Part shown: positions 10,145-19,146 of the stretch, one piece after another
Position numbering within the stretch: the first letter of the stretch is position 1
Layout: each line of letters starts with the position of its first letter
Source: Neolewinella xylanilytica
GTDB taxonomy: Bacteria; Bacteroidota; Bacteroidia; Chitinophagales; Saprospiraceae
DNA: 64,000 nt
Assembly: GCF_002934605.1 (NCBI RefSeq)
Contig: NZ_PTJC01000006.1
Span: 2,080,557-2,144,556 of the forward strand
Direction of reading: 5' to 3'
Program-made: the position numbers and the translations under genes
Notes under the pieces: generated by a model
The model's database searches: none
What the model was told of the DNA's origin: nothing
Seen by the model: the letters and a program-made list of their open reading frames with translations, nothing else

Positions 10145-10321
10145 GAGGAATTGCTCCCGGACATCGACGGGCACGAACACCTTTTTTCTCGATCCGTTGC
10201 ATATTTTAGGACGGCATTAACGATACTTGCCATTTCTGACCTGTTTTATTATTTTCCGTAGGTGTTGCATACCACCTGGGGGGACACTAATCAATCTAAT
10301 TCGAAACCAACAACCACAATT

Positions 10322-11641
10322 ATGCGAAAATTCATGCTTAGCGCACTTCTCGCCGTTTTTGCCATTTCGGCTGCGTTCGCGCAGTCGGGGGAAGACGCCC
10401 TGAAGAATGCCACTAAATCCTACAGTAAATACAGTTCTTCCAGCGATGTAATGGAATTGCAGACCGCCGTGGACGCCATCGAGGTCGCCCTCGACGACAG
10501 CCAGATGCAGAGCAACTATGAAGCGTACTTGGAAGCCGGTAATATTTACGCAGCCGCCATCAATGAATACGTCACGCAACGGTCCATCAGCCCCGGCGAA
10601 ACCGTCAACCCGATGGTAGCCCGTGCCGCTTCCAAGGCCGCACAGGCTTACATGAAGGCGTACGAACTGGCAGATAAGCGCCGCGGACAGAAAGATGCGC
10701 TCGAAGGCCTACAAAATCTGCAGGCGAATATTTCCAACGAGGGCATTTACGCTATCCAGGATGAAAACTACGGAGATAGCTTTGAAGCCTTTAACACCAG
10801 CGTTACCGTCCACGAGTTTCTTTCCGACAACGACGGCGATAGTGCGTTTGAAGGAGACGAAGCGAAACTGAACGAGGAGCGCTACTACGCTGCCCTTTCC
10901 GCCGTACTGGCGGAAAATTTCGATGCCGCCGAGCCACTTTTCATTGCCCTCTACGAAGAGAACTACGATGATGCCAGTATCTACGATGGTCTTTTCAAAG
11001 TATACAGCGGCAAGGGTGATATGGAATCGGCCGGTAAGTACCTTTCGGAAGGACGCGAAAAGTACCCGGAAAATACCCAACTGCTTTTCTCGGAAATCAA
11101 CTACTATCTAGCCGAAGGCCGGCTGGACGAGTTGACGGATAAACTGCAGGAAGCCATCAACGCCGAACCCGAGAACGTCAGCCTTTACGCTACCTTGGGA
11201 CAGGTGTACGAGCAATTGTACAACAAACAGCGCGAAACGGATCCTGAAGCGGCTACGGAGTATTTCGAAAAGGCTAAAAGCAACTACGAGCGCGGCCTGG
11301 AAGTCGAGCCGGAAAATGCTTCGCTGATTTACAGCCTCGGTGCGCTTTACTTTAACCGGGCTGCCAAAATGACCGAGCAACTCGTTGACCTGAGCAGCGA
11401 CCTGAGCAAGGACGGTCAGGCAAAGTACGAAGCACTGGAAAAGGAGATCAATAACGAGTTCGACCAGGCTTTCCCTTACTTTCAGAAGGCGGAAATGACC
11501 GACCCCAACAACCGGAATACCCTGATCGCCCTTAAGGAAATCTTTGCCCGCCGCGACAATTTCGAAGGTTCTACCGAGATGAAAAATCGTCTGGACCGTA
11601 TCGAAGCAGGCGAAACCATCGAGTCTTCTTACTTTGAGTAA
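10322..11641 (+). CDS. Secreted tetratricopeptide repeat protein
   Basis: A 439-residue protein with a clear signal peptide (KFMLSALLAVFAISAAFAQ) followed by repeated helix pairs of TPR type, for example AYLEAGNIYAAAINEY, SLYATLGQVYEQLY and SLIYSLGALYFNRAAKM. It is rich in acidic residues and probably sits in the periplasm as a protein-binding scaffold. The ATG at 10322 was chosen because it begins the signal peptide. It is followed 23 bp later by a strong terminator, so it seems to be a single-gene unit. A specific role cannot be named. Confidence 0.75.
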   Translation: MRKFMLSALLAVFAISAAFAQSGEDALKNATKSYSKYSSSSDVMELQTAVDAIEVALDDSQMQSNYEAYLEAGNIYAAAINEYVTQRSISPGETVNPMVARAASKAAQAYMKAYELADKRRGQKDALEGLQNLQANISNEGIYAIQDENYGDSFEAFNTSVTVHEFLSDNDGDSAFEGDEAKLNEERYYAALSAVLAENFDAAEPLFIALYEENYDDASIYDGLFKVYSGKGDMESAGKYLSEGREKYPENTQLLFSEINYYLAEGRLDELTDKLQEAINAEPENVSLYATLGQVYEQLYNKQRETDPEAATEYFEKAKSNYERGLEVEPENASLIYSLGALYFNRAAKMTEQLVDLSSDLSKDGQAKYEALEKEINNEFDQAFPYFQKAEMTDPNNRNTLIALKEIFARRDNFEGSTEMKNRLDRIEAGETIESSYFE

Positions 11642-11664
11642 GCAAGCTTCAAGGTTTTAAGCAT

Positions 11665-11700
11665 AAAGGCCCCGCCGATCAAATCGGCGGGGCCTTTGTT
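11665..11700 (+). terminator. Intrinsic terminator after the TPR gene
   Basis: A perfect 15 bp stem, AAAGGCCCCGCCGAT pairing with ATCGGCGGGGCCTTT across a 3-base loop, is followed by TGTTATTG. It lies between convergent genes and, since its own ends are A- and T-rich, may stop transcription from both sides. Confidence 0.85.
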
Positions 11701-11719
11701 ATTGTACACCTTTGTAGGG

Positions 11720-12979
11720 TCAGCCAAATAGAGCTAATTGCCCCGACTCGGTGGCATGACGACCGGAACGGGAAGCACCAAAAACGATTTGCTGTCGAAT
11801 GACCTGGGGATCATAATTTAAAGTGCGAAAATCTTTGTCCGAACAAAGAAGGAAGTACTGGGCTCGCTTCCACACCACACCGATTTTCCGAAGGTGCTCC
11901 CGCCGTAATGGGCGAAACCGACGCGCATCGATGAGCTTGCGGGCGGATTTTACTCCCACGCCGGGTATACGCAAAATCATTTCGTAGGAAGCCGTATTAA
12001 CGTCCACCGGAAATAATTCGGGGTGCCGGAGCGCGTAAGCAAGTTTGGGATCTAAATCGGGGTCCAGATTGGGTTGGCTGTTATCTACGATCTCATCGGC
12101 TCGAAAGCCATAAAATCGCATCAACCAATCAGCCTGATACAAGCGATTTTCCCGGCGCAGCGGCGGGGCGGACAAGGTGGGAAGTCGACTGTCGTCGCTA
12201 ATTGGCACGTAGCCGCTGTAGTAGACGCGCTTGAGCTCCTGATCTTTATACAAGCTGGCCGCCAGGCTGAGAATATCTTTATCCGATTCCGGGCTGGCAC
12301 CGATGACCATCTGCGTCGATTGTCCGGCGGGAGCGAAATTCGGCGTCTTCATAAGGGATCGCTTCTCCTCACGGTACCCGGTAATCGACTCCTTCAGATA
12401 ATTCATGGGTTGATAAACCTCCGGGTAATTCTTTTCGGGCGCTACCTTCTTGAGGCTTTCCTCACTGGGCATTTCCAGATTCACGCTCAGCCGATCCGCA
12501 TATAGTCCGGCTTCGTGAATAAGTTCGTCGCTGGCTCCGGGGATGGCCTTCAGGTGAATGTACCCGTTAAACTTATGCTCGGTGCGAAGGCTTTTGGCGA
12601 TCCGCACCAGCCGCTCCATCGTATAGTCGGCACTTTTGAAGATGCCGGACGAGAGAAACAGCCCTTCGATATAATTGCGGCGGTAGAAATTGAGGGTCAG
12701 ATCGACCACTTCTTCCACGGTAAAGGCGGCTCGCTTGACATCGTTGCTCCTGCGGCTCACGCAATAGGCACAGTCAAAGATACAGTGGTTGGTCAGCAGG
12801 ATCTTTAACAGGGAAACGCAGCGCCCGTCCTGAGTGTAGGTGTGGCAAATGCCCATGCCTGTCGCATTACCGAGGCCATCCACGGTATTTTTCCGTTTGC
12901 TGCCGCTGCTGCTACAGGAGACATCGTATTTAGCTGCATCGGCCAGGATGGTAAGCTTTTCCGCGGTACGCTGATTCAT
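11720..12979 (-). CDS. Putative DNA modification/repair radical SAM protein
   Basis: A 419-residue radical SAM protein. The cluster motif is CIFDCAYC (Cys-x3-Cys-x2-Cys), flanked by NHCIFDCAYCVSRRSNDVKRA, and the C-terminal part holds a helix-hairpin-helix unit (YEMILRIPGVGVKSARKLIDAR) that would bind DNA. This layout is that of the family annotated as putative DNA modification/repair radical SAM protein, normally encoded beside a uracil-DNA-glycosylase-like partner. No such partner lies next to it here: the 5' side is a 560 bp gap. The ATG at 12979 begins the family N-terminus MNQRTAEKLTILADAAKYD; an upstream start would add 12 residues. Its reaction has not been shown to my knowledge. Confidence 0.85.
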   Translation of the reverse strand: MNQRTAEKLTILADAAKYDVSCSSSGSKRKNTVDGLGNATGMGICHTYTQDGRCVSLLKILLTNHCIFDCAYCVSRRSNDVKRAAFTVEEVVDLTLNFYRRNYIEGLFLSSGIFKSADYTMERLVRIAKSLRTEHKFNGYIHLKAIPGASDELIHEAGLYADRLSVNLEMPSEESLKKVAPEKNYPEVYQPMNYLKESITGYREEKRSLMKTPNFAPAGQSTQMVIGASPESDKDILSLAASLYKDQELKRVYYSGYVPISDDSRLPTLSAPPLRRENRLYQADWLMRFYGFRADEIVDNSQPNLDPDLDPKLAYALRHPELFPVDVNTASYEMILRIPGVGVKSARKLIDARRFRPLRREHLRKIGVVWKRAQYFLLCSDKDFRTLNYDPQVIRQQIVFGASRSGRHATESGQLALFG

Positions 12980-13438
12980 GGGAGATAGGTGATCGCACAA
13001 AATACAACTTTGCACACCCTAACAATAGAATATACCAGATTTTGTTGTGAATTCCGGATAAGGAGTCAGCTTGGCTACTTAAAAATTTCTGCTTGCGGCG
13101 AATTACCAAGGTGATGATTTTATGAGCTTGGTAGGGGTAGCACTAGACCATATCCCGGCAGCTAGGTTTTCCGGAGCGATTTATGCTAATTTATTGTTAA
13201 TACATCAATCTACCGGCACGCCTGACGGTGACAGATCGGCTAGCGGTCATAATTTAAACCTCCATATAAAGTTATGTTTTCCTCCTTCTAATACCGTATT
13301 ATTCTACAATTATCCGAAAAATAACATTTTATTTTGCTTTACCCCCCGCCCCCCCGGTTCAATTCGTTGCTGTGACAATCACAGAGCTGACAGAAGAGAG
13401 CTCGTTTCGGTGGGGTTCGGGCCCGTATACTTGTAATG
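12980..13438. other. Intergenic stretch without a convincing gene
   Basis: About 460 bp, more AT-rich than its surroundings, with a C-run (CCCCCCGCCCCCCC near 13342) in its right part. A 104-codon open frame from 13122 has no family resemblance and low-complexity composition, so I do not call it. The region probably holds the promoter of the radical SAM gene reading left, and a possible + strand promoter near 13426. Confidence 0.4.
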
Positions 13439-13439
13439 T

Positions 13440-13577
13440 CAATCGGAAGAAAGGGATTCCACGAATGATCCGGCAGCCAAGTGGCCATCAATCGTTTTCC
13501 GCCTCCGATTCTCTATTGTGGCATGATCGACTTTAAGCTTTATACGAAACGGTTCCCCGATTGGGAGCCGTTTCTTT
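13440..13577 (+). ncRNA. Candidate small RNA ending in a strong terminator
   Basis: TATACTTG at 13426-13433 resembles the Bacteroidota -7 element, with TTTC 17 bp upstream as a weak -33. A strong terminator with a T run ends at 13577 in the + direction, yet no + strand coding gene precedes it. Transcription between the two would yield an RNA of about 135 nt. An alternative is that the hairpin only serves the convergent minus-strand lipoprotein gene, or is a bidirectional relic. Low confidence. Confidence 0.25.
13546..13577 (+). terminator. Intrinsic terminator, + orientation
   Basis: A 12 bp stem (GAAACGGTTCCC with GGGAGCCGTTTC, one G-T pair) across a 5-base loop is followed by TTTTTT. It lies 2 bp beyond the stop of the minus-strand gene but its T run is on the + strand, so it fits an unseen + strand transcript better than the neighbour. 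Confidence 0.75.
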
Positions 13578-13578
13578 T

Positions 13579-14364
13579 TTATCCCTTCACGCAGCGAAAT
13601 CCAAGGTGATTCAATCCACTGTCGGGCGGAGTGAACTGTCGCTGCCGGAGATTGAATCCGGTACAATAACTGGTACTACAGAGAAATGAGCCGCCCTTAA
13701 TAATACGCTCCTGTGAGTGGGGGGATTGGGAAGTGGTCCACTCCCACACGTTGCCACTGATATCGTATAATCCGTTGCCGGATGGCGGATAGCTCTGCAC
13801 CGGGGCAACGCCCGCAAAGCCGTCCCGCACTTCGTTTCGGTACGGGAAGGGACCCTGCCACCAGTTACCCAGATATTCTCCCTCGGGTAGCATTTCCTTA
13901 CCCCAGGGATATTCTTGATCACCGTCACCCTGATTGGCCGCGTACATCCACTCCTGCTCGGTCGGCAATCGCTTGCCAGCCCACTCGGCGTAGGCCAGGG
14001 CATCCCGGAGACTTACCTGCGTGACGGGGTCATTCGGAGCGGCGGCCGGTGCGTCCGGGCCCAGTGGGTATTGCCAATTCGCGCCATTCACGGGGACCCA
14101 GGTAAGCGTTTCCAGCGAAAACACCCCCGACCAACCAAAACTGTCCGCCTCGGTACGGTAGCCGCTGGCTTCGATAAATCGCGCGAATTGGGCGGTGGTG
14201 GTTTCGGTGGCATCCATCCAGTATCCGCCATCCGGGTGATCGATTCGGACCATACCTTCTACTTCCGGCAAGGTGGTTGCGGCCTGCCTACCGTTATCCA
14301 CGTCGCTACACGAAAAAAATATACCCCACAGCAGCAGGCAAAGCACCGGTTTATGGATCCACAT
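13579..14364 (-). CDS. Formylglycine-generating enzyme (SUMF1-type) lipoprotein
   Basis: A 261-residue protein with a lipoprotein signal (LLLWGIFFSCS, cysteine near residue 19) and a full FGE-sulfatase domain: GGYWMDATETTTAQFARFI, DPVTQVSLRDALAYAEWAGKRLPTEQEWMYAA, GLYDISGNVWEWT, and GGSFLCSTSYC close to the end. In true formylglycine-generating enzymes two cysteines spaced Cys-x4-Cys bind copper and oxidise a sulfatase cysteine. Here Cys229 and Cys234 keep this spacing, which most non-catalytic paralogues have lost. It could therefore be a working maturase acting outside the cytoplasmic membrane. No sulfatase gene is in the window. It stands alone between a terminator and the divergent agmatine deiminase gene. 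Confidence 0.85.
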   Translation of the reverse strand: MWIHKPVLCLLLWGIFFSCSDVDNGRQAATTLPEVEGMVRIDHPDGGYWMDATETTTAQFARFIEASGYRTEADSFGWSGVFSLETLTWVPVNGANWQYPLGPDAPAAAPNDPVTQVSLRDALAYAEWAGKRLPTEQEWMYAANQGDGDQEYPWGKEMLPEGEYLGNWWQGPFPYRNEVRDGFAGVAPVQSYPPSGNGLYDISGNVWEWTTSQSPHSQERIIKGGSFLCSTSYCTGFNLRQRQFTPPDSGLNHLGFRCVKG

Positions 14365-14405
14365 AAATAGAATGAGCGATATTGGCCCCGAAAGTTACTT
14401 ACCAG

Positions 14406-15395
14406 ATGATTAGGTTACCGGCCGAATGGGAGCCACAGCAGGCTGTTCTCTTGTCCTTTCCCCGACGCGGGGGCGATTGGGGGGCCATCCTGTCAGCAGC
14501 TTCCTCGGCAATGATCGAAGCCGCCAAGCTCATTTCAAGCGCCTGTCCGGTCATCCTGATCGTAGGCGATAAGGAACACTACGAACCATACGCCCCCCGC
14601 TTCACCGGCCAGGTCGTTTACCTGCCTACCGATGATTGCTGGATCCGCGATTCCGGGCCTCTGACCGTGTTCACCCCCGCTCCTACCCTCCTCGACTTTA
14701 CTTTTAATGGTTGGGGAGGCAAATTTTCCGCCGAAAACGATAACCGCGTTCCGCTAGAATTGCATCGCCGGCTGTTTCCCGCCGTTGGCTACGAAAGAAT
14801 CCCATTTGTACTGGAGGGTGGAGCCATCGAGACGGACGGACAGGGAACCTTCCTGACGACCAGCCGGTGTCTGCTGTCCGAGGGTCGGAACGACTTCGCC
14901 TCCAAAGCGGCCGCGGAAAAGTTATTGCACGGGCAGTTGGGCGCCGAGCGGATTATCTGGCTGGATCACGGGGAATTGATCGGTGATGATACGGACGCCC
15001 ACGTCGACACCGTCGCCCGTTTCCTCGATGCGCGGACGATCGCCTACGTTGGTCCTCCCCCGCCGGAAGATCCGCACTACGCGGATTTCATGACCATGCG
15101 AGAAGAGTTGCAAGAACGGGCCACGGGATACGACCTACTAGAGCTACCGTGGGCCTCCGCGGTAGTCAGTCAGGTCGACGGCCACCGCCTACCCGTCTCC
15201 TACGCCAATTTCCTGATTAGCAACGGAACGCTATTCCTGCCCGTTTACGGCATCGACACCGACGCGGCCGCGATCAAGCTGCTGCAGGACCGCGGGCCCT
15301 ACCGCGTCGAACCCATAGACTGCCTTCCCTTCGTGGAACAACACGGTGCGCTGCACTGCCTAACGATGCAAATCCCAACCTGGCCGGACAAATAA
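14406..15395 (+). CDS. Agmatine deiminase family protein
   Basis: A 329-residue peptidyl-arginine-deiminase/agmatine-deiminase fold protein that would hydrolyse agmatine to N-carbamoylputrescine and ammonia in polyamine synthesis. Visible signatures are RLPAEWEPQQAVLLSFP at the start, DDCWIRDSGP, NGWGGKF, VLEGGAIETDGQGTFLTT, the histidine in DTDAHVDTVARF, and the catalytic cysteine in GALHCLTMQIP. The ATG at 14406 is chosen; a TTG at 14382 would add 8 residues and cannot be excluded. It leads a tight run with the asparaginase (5 bp gap) and cutC. Confidence 0.88.
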   Translation: MIRLPAEWEPQQAVLLSFPRRGGDWGAILSAASSAMIEAAKLISSACPVILIVGDKEHYEPYAPRFTGQVVYLPTDDCWIRDSGPLTVFTPAPTLLDFTFNGWGGKFSAENDNRVPLELHRRLFPAVGYERIPFVLEGGAIETDGQGTFLTTSRCLLSEGRNDFASKAAAEKLLHGQLGAERIIWLDHGELIGDDTDAHVDTVARFLDARTIAYVGPPPPEDPHYADFMTMREELQERATGYDLLELPWASAVVSQVDGHRLPVSYANFLISNGTLFLPVYGIDTDAAAIKLLQDRGPYRVEPIDCLPFVEQHGALHCLTMQIPTWPDK

Positions 15396-15400
15396 TCCCC

Positions 15401-16411
15401 ATGAATACCCCAAGATCAAGCCGTCGGAAGTTTTTAACTAAGGTACCGCTGGTAGCGGCAACGCCCTTACTTGTTGCCTGTAGAGACACCATCAACGCAC
15501 AACCGGCTAAAGCCTCCGTAGCCCCCCCGGGCGGGCCGGTCGTCATTGCTACCTGGCAACACGGTATGGCGGCCAACGAAGCCGCTTGGAAGGTACTCGA
15601 GGCGGGCGGCAGCGCGCTGGATGCGGCGGAAACCGGGGTACGGGTGACTGAAGCAGACCCTGAAGTCCGTACCGTGGGGCTTGGTGGTTACCCGGACCGG
15701 GACGGCATCGTCACCCTAGACGCGGCGATCATGGACGGGGGCGGTGACTGCGGCAGCGTAGCCGCGCTGGAAAACATCCTGCATCCCATCTCGGTAGCCC
15801 GTCGGGTAATGACCGAAACGCCCCACGTTATGCTCGTGGGAGCGGGTGCCCGGCAATTCGCCATCGCGGAAGGTTTTGCACCAACGGAATTGCTCACGGA
15901 GGCCAGTCGGAAAGACTACCAAAAATGGCTGGAAGAAGATGGTAACTACCGCCCCCCGATCAACGTCGAGAACCACGACACGATCGGTCTCCTGACACTA
16001 GACCGGGAAGGCAACGTGGCCGCCGCTTGTACCACCAGCGGCGCCGCCTACAAATACCACGGGCGCGTAGGCGATTCCCCGATCGTCGGGGCGGGATTGT
16101 ACGCGGACAACGAGGTCGGGGCCGCCACGGCCACGGGCTGGGGGGAAGCCGTCATCCGGGCCTGCGGCAGCTTCCTCGTCGTCGAGCTCATGCGACAGGG
16201 GCACGACCCGACCGAGGCTTGTCGGTTGGCCGTGGAGCGCGTCATCGCCAAAAACCCGGATTGGAAAGATATCCAGGTCGGTTTTATCGCCCTGCACAAG
16301 GACGGCCGCACTGGTGGATACTGCATCCACCCCAACTTCGACTACGCCGTCCACGACGCACGGGGCAGCCGGATGGAACTCCCGGAAAGTAAAGTACCCC
16401 GGGATGAGTAA
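15401..16411 (+). CDS. N4-(beta-N-acetylglucosaminyl)-L-asparaginase, exported
   Basis: A 336-residue Ntn hydrolase of the aspartylglucosaminidase family, which cleaves the GlcNAc-Asn link of N-glycopeptides. The N-terminus carries a Tat-type signal (SRRKFLTKVPLVAATPLLVAC), with a possible lipobox cysteine, so it acts outside the cytoplasm. The self-cleavage and catalytic site is HDTIGLL, with Thr194 becoming the new N-terminus of the beta chain; GRVGDSPIVGAGLYADN and ATATGWGE are the substrate-binding parts. It starts 5 bp after the agmatine deiminase gene and overlaps cutC by 8 bp. Confidence 0.9.
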   Translation: MNTPRSSRRKFLTKVPLVAATPLLVACRDTINAQPAKASVAPPGGPVVIATWQHGMAANEAAWKVLEAGGSALDAAETGVRVTEADPEVRTVGLGGYPDRDGIVTLDAAIMDGGGDCGSVAALENILHPISVARRVMTETPHVMLVGAGARQFAIAEGFAPTELLTEASRKDYQKWLEEDGNYRPPINVENHDTIGLLTLDREGNVAAACTTSGAAYKYHGRVGDSPIVGAGLYADNEVGAATATGWGEAVIRACGSFLVVELMRQGHDPTEACRLAVERVIAKNPDWKDIQVGFIALHKDGRTGGYCIHPNFDYAVHDARGSRMELPESKVPRDE

Positions 16412-17165
16412 GCCGATTTTCGAGGTCTGCCTCGGCGGGGTGGACGACGTCGTAGCGGCTAAGGAAGGCGGTGCCGACCGGGTCGAACTCTGCGCCGCAC
16501 TGGTCGAAGGCGGCCTTACTCCCAGCTGGGGAACCATCTCGGCCGCGGCGACCGTGGGGATCGATATGATGGTGATGATCCGACCGCGCGGCGGGGACTT
16601 CGACTACTCCCAGCGGGAATTTGTATCGATGGAAGATGACATCATCCGCTGCCGGGATCTTGGCGTACGCGGGGTCGTCATCGGGCTGCTGGATACGGAT
16701 GGAACCATAGCCGTTGACCGGGTCCGCCGGCTCCTGCGCGCCGCCGCCCCCCTGGAAGTAACCTTCCACCGGGCCTTTGACGTTTGCCGGGACCCCCACC
16801 TGGCCATGCGCCAGCTGGCTGATTTAGGCGTTTCCCGCATCCTCACATCGGGTCAGCAGGCGACGGTGCCCGAAGGCACTGAGTTGATTCGCCAGCTTAT
16901 CGAAACGGCCCCGGCAGGTATGACGATTATGCCCGGCTGCGGCATTACCGCGGAGAACCTGGGAACGGTACTGCAAGCCACCGGAGCCACGGAGTTTCAT
17001 GCCACCGCGTTCCGACGGGAAGAGAGTCGGATGCAACACCGCAACGACCGCGTATATATGGGCATTCCCGGCCTTCCGGAATACGAACGAGAGGCTACCA
17101 GCGCCGAGGAAGTGCGCAAATTCGTAGCGGTTAGCCGGCAATTTGATCGGTCGCCGCTACGGTAA
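16404..17165 (+). CDS. cutC: Copper homeostasis protein CutC
   Basis: A 253-residue TIM-barrel protein of the CutC family. The signatures FEVCLGG, EGGADRVELCAAL, GGLTPSWG, VMIRPRGGDFDYS, EVTFHRAFDVCRDP and MPGCGITAENL are all present. The ATG at 16404 gives the normal short N-terminus and overlaps the asparaginase stop by 8 bp, so translation is probably coupled. CutC was first tied to copper tolerance, but its biochemical role remains open. Confidence 0.92.
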   Translation: MSKPIFEVCLGGVDDVVAAKEGGADRVELCAALVEGGLTPSWGTISAAATVGIDMMVMIRPRGGDFDYSQREFVSMEDDIIRCRDLGVRGVVIGLLDTDGTIAVDRVRRLLRAAAPLEVTFHRAFDVCRDPHLAMRQLADLGVSRILTSGQQATVPEGTELIRQLIETAPAGMTIMPGCGITAENLGTVLQATGATEFHATAFRREESRMQHRNDRVYMGIPGLPEYEREATSAEEVRKFVAVSRQFDRSPLR

Positions 17166-17337
17166 CCCATATAAAGTATTCCGAAACGAGGGATTAAAAG
17201 TCGAAAAAAGGGTATAGGTGCGTGTCTGCCGAAATTCCTTAACCTTTTTTTCCCTATTCCAATCCGCCACGCATGGCTACCGCGTAACTGACAATCGAGG
17301 TCACGCTAAAGTGACTCGATAACGCAACTACCGGTCC

Positions 17338-19083
17338 ATGAATCCACTGCTACCTAAATGCCTGGGGAGTTTTATCCTCCTGCTGGGCTTTCTTCCCTCA
17401 CTTTCCGCCTCCTCCCATAGGGAGGCGCCCCTCATCGCTGACGACCCCCTCGCCGACAACACGGACGTGTACGCCTTCGTGAGTCCCGACGATCCATCGA
17501 CCGTCACGATCATTGCCAATTACATTCCGATGCAATTGCCACAGGGCGGCCCAAACTATTATACCTTCGGGGAAGACATCCGCTACGAAATCCACATCGA
17601 TAACGATGCCGCCATTAAGGGTGACGAGATCACCTACCGTTTCACCTTCGACCGGTTGAACGAAGATCCTACTACCTTCTTCAACGTCCGTCTGGGTGCG
17701 GAAAACATTAAGGCCACCTACACCCTGGAGCGCAGCCTGAACGGCGGTATGTCCTTCGACACCATTCTGCGCAACGGCATCTGCCCGGCGTACAACATCG
17801 GCCCCCGTTCAATCGACGGCATGGTGGGACTGGATTCCACCTACCTCGAAGTTTGGGAAAACGCCGTTGCGGTAACCACCTCTGGCGAAATGGTTTTCGC
17901 CGGCCCAGCTGACGACCCCTTCTACGTGGACCTCGGTGGCATCTTCGACCTCGGGGATAGTCCTCGGCAGGGAAGCGACGCAAATAGCCGCGACGGCCTG
18001 AGCCAGTTTAACGTGCATACCCTAGCGTTGAAGATTCCCGTCAACGTACTTAAAAAAGCGGGAGCGCCCGCGAGCCCCACGAGTATCCTCGATCCGAACT
18101 ACGTCATCGGCGTATGGGCGTCCGCCAGCCGGCCGGCGGTGCGCACCATTGTCTCCGGTGATTCCATCGTCGACAGCGGCGAATACGTCCAGGTTAGTCG
18201 TCTCGGTATGCCGCTCACCAACGAAGCGGTCATTCCCATCGGTATGAAAGACTACTGGAACGCGATCACCCCCTACATGGAACTGGACGATACTACGCTG
18301 GACACCTACTTCTACAATCCCGAGCTGGCGCTATATATGGATACCGCCTTTTTCGCCTCCGCCGTGCCCGCCTTCATGCCTCTGCGTATTCAGCAAAATA
18401 GCCTGGGTGCATTCGACTTCACCAACACGGCGGATGGCCTCTTCGGGCTAAAGGGAGATCCGGCCCTGGATGGCACCGCCCTGGCCGAAGCTGCCTTTGG
18501 CGGTCTCCTGCTTCCCGGCCCCGGTATGCCCCGCTCGGTCGACCTGTGGCCCATCTTCCACACTGGCGTTCCGAACCTGGCTCCCTACCAGCTAGCCACC
18601 GGCAAAAACGGCGACCCACTGGCTATGGGCAAACCCTTTATCAACAACTTCCTCCCGAACGGGGGTGACATGCTGCGACTGAACATGGCTGTGCCCCCTA
18701 CCCCCCGTACCAGCGAAAGTTTTAGCTCCCTGGGGCTTGTGCAGGCGGCCGTATTGGGACTGACGGACCCCGCATTCGCGGGCAGCGACAGCCTCCAATT
18801 CATTCCGAACATGGACGGTTTCCCCAACGGCCGGCGACTGGAAGACGACGTGACCCGCATTGAGTTGCAGGCCGTATCCGGTGTCGTACTAGCTGCCATC
18901 GGCCTATGGTACGACGACTACGATCCGGCGGTAGATAGCAGCCCGGTAACGGACGGGCTTCTGAACGTACTCGGTTATACCACGGAAGTGGAAGCCAATG
19001 ACGTTCCCTTTCGTCAGGCCTTTCCTTACGTAGCCATGCCCTGGCGAGGCACGGAAGTCAACCACACCAACTTCGCCGAATAA
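17338..19083 (+). CDS. DUF4331 protein, first of a tandem pair
   Basis: A 581-residue exported protein with a signal peptide (GSFILLLGFLPSLSASSHRE). Directly after it comes SSHREAPLIADDPLADNTDVYAF, the hallmark start of DUF4331. Further family stretches are TFGEDIRYEIHIDN, EDPTTFFNVRLG and RLGMPLTNEAVIP. It is closely related to the next gene along its whole length, including GPGMPRSVDLWPIFHTGVPN and DSLQFIPNMDGFPNGRRLEDD, so the pair arose by tandem duplication. Unlike its partner it stops without a type IX secretion sorting domain. Function is unknown. Confidence 0.88.
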   Translation: MNPLLPKCLGSFILLLGFLPSLSASSHREAPLIADDPLADNTDVYAFVSPDDPSTVTIIANYIPMQLPQGGPNYYTFGEDIRYEIHIDNDAAIKGDEITYRFTFDRLNEDPTTFFNVRLGAENIKATYTLERSLNGGMSFDTILRNGICPAYNIGPRSIDGMVGLDSTYLEVWENAVAVTTSGEMVFAGPADDPFYVDLGGIFDLGDSPRQGSDANSRDGLSQFNVHTLALKIPVNVLKKAGAPASPTSILDPNYVIGVWASASRPAVRTIVSGDSIVDSGEYVQVSRLGMPLTNEAVIPIGMKDYWNAITPYMELDDTTLDTYFYNPELALYMDTAFFASAVPAFMPLRIQQNSLGAFDFTNTADGLFGLKGDPALDGTALAEAAFGGLLLPGPGMPRSVDLWPIFHTGVPNLAPYQLATGKNGDPLAMGKPFINNFLPNGGDMLRLNMAVPPTPRTSESFSSLGLVQAAVLGLTDPAFAGSDSLQFIPNMDGFPNGRRLEDDVTRIELQAVSGVVLAAIGLWYDDYDPAVDSSPVTDGLLNVLGYTTEVEANDVPFRQAFPYVAMPWRGTEVNHTNFAE

Positions 19084-19146
19084 TCCGTAGCCATCCATTA
19101 ACTGAACCGCCGCGGCCGGAACCGGGCGCGGCTCATCATACAAATC

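Noticed and set aside
8954..10180. 408-codon open frame antisense to gyrA
   Set aside because: Third-position GC bias of the gyrA gene produces long antisense frames; the product has no family pattern and gyrA is certain.
13122..13436. 104-codon open frame in the gap left of the SUMF1-type gene
   Set aside because: It has no start context, no family pattern and runs through a poly-C tract; it is more likely chance.
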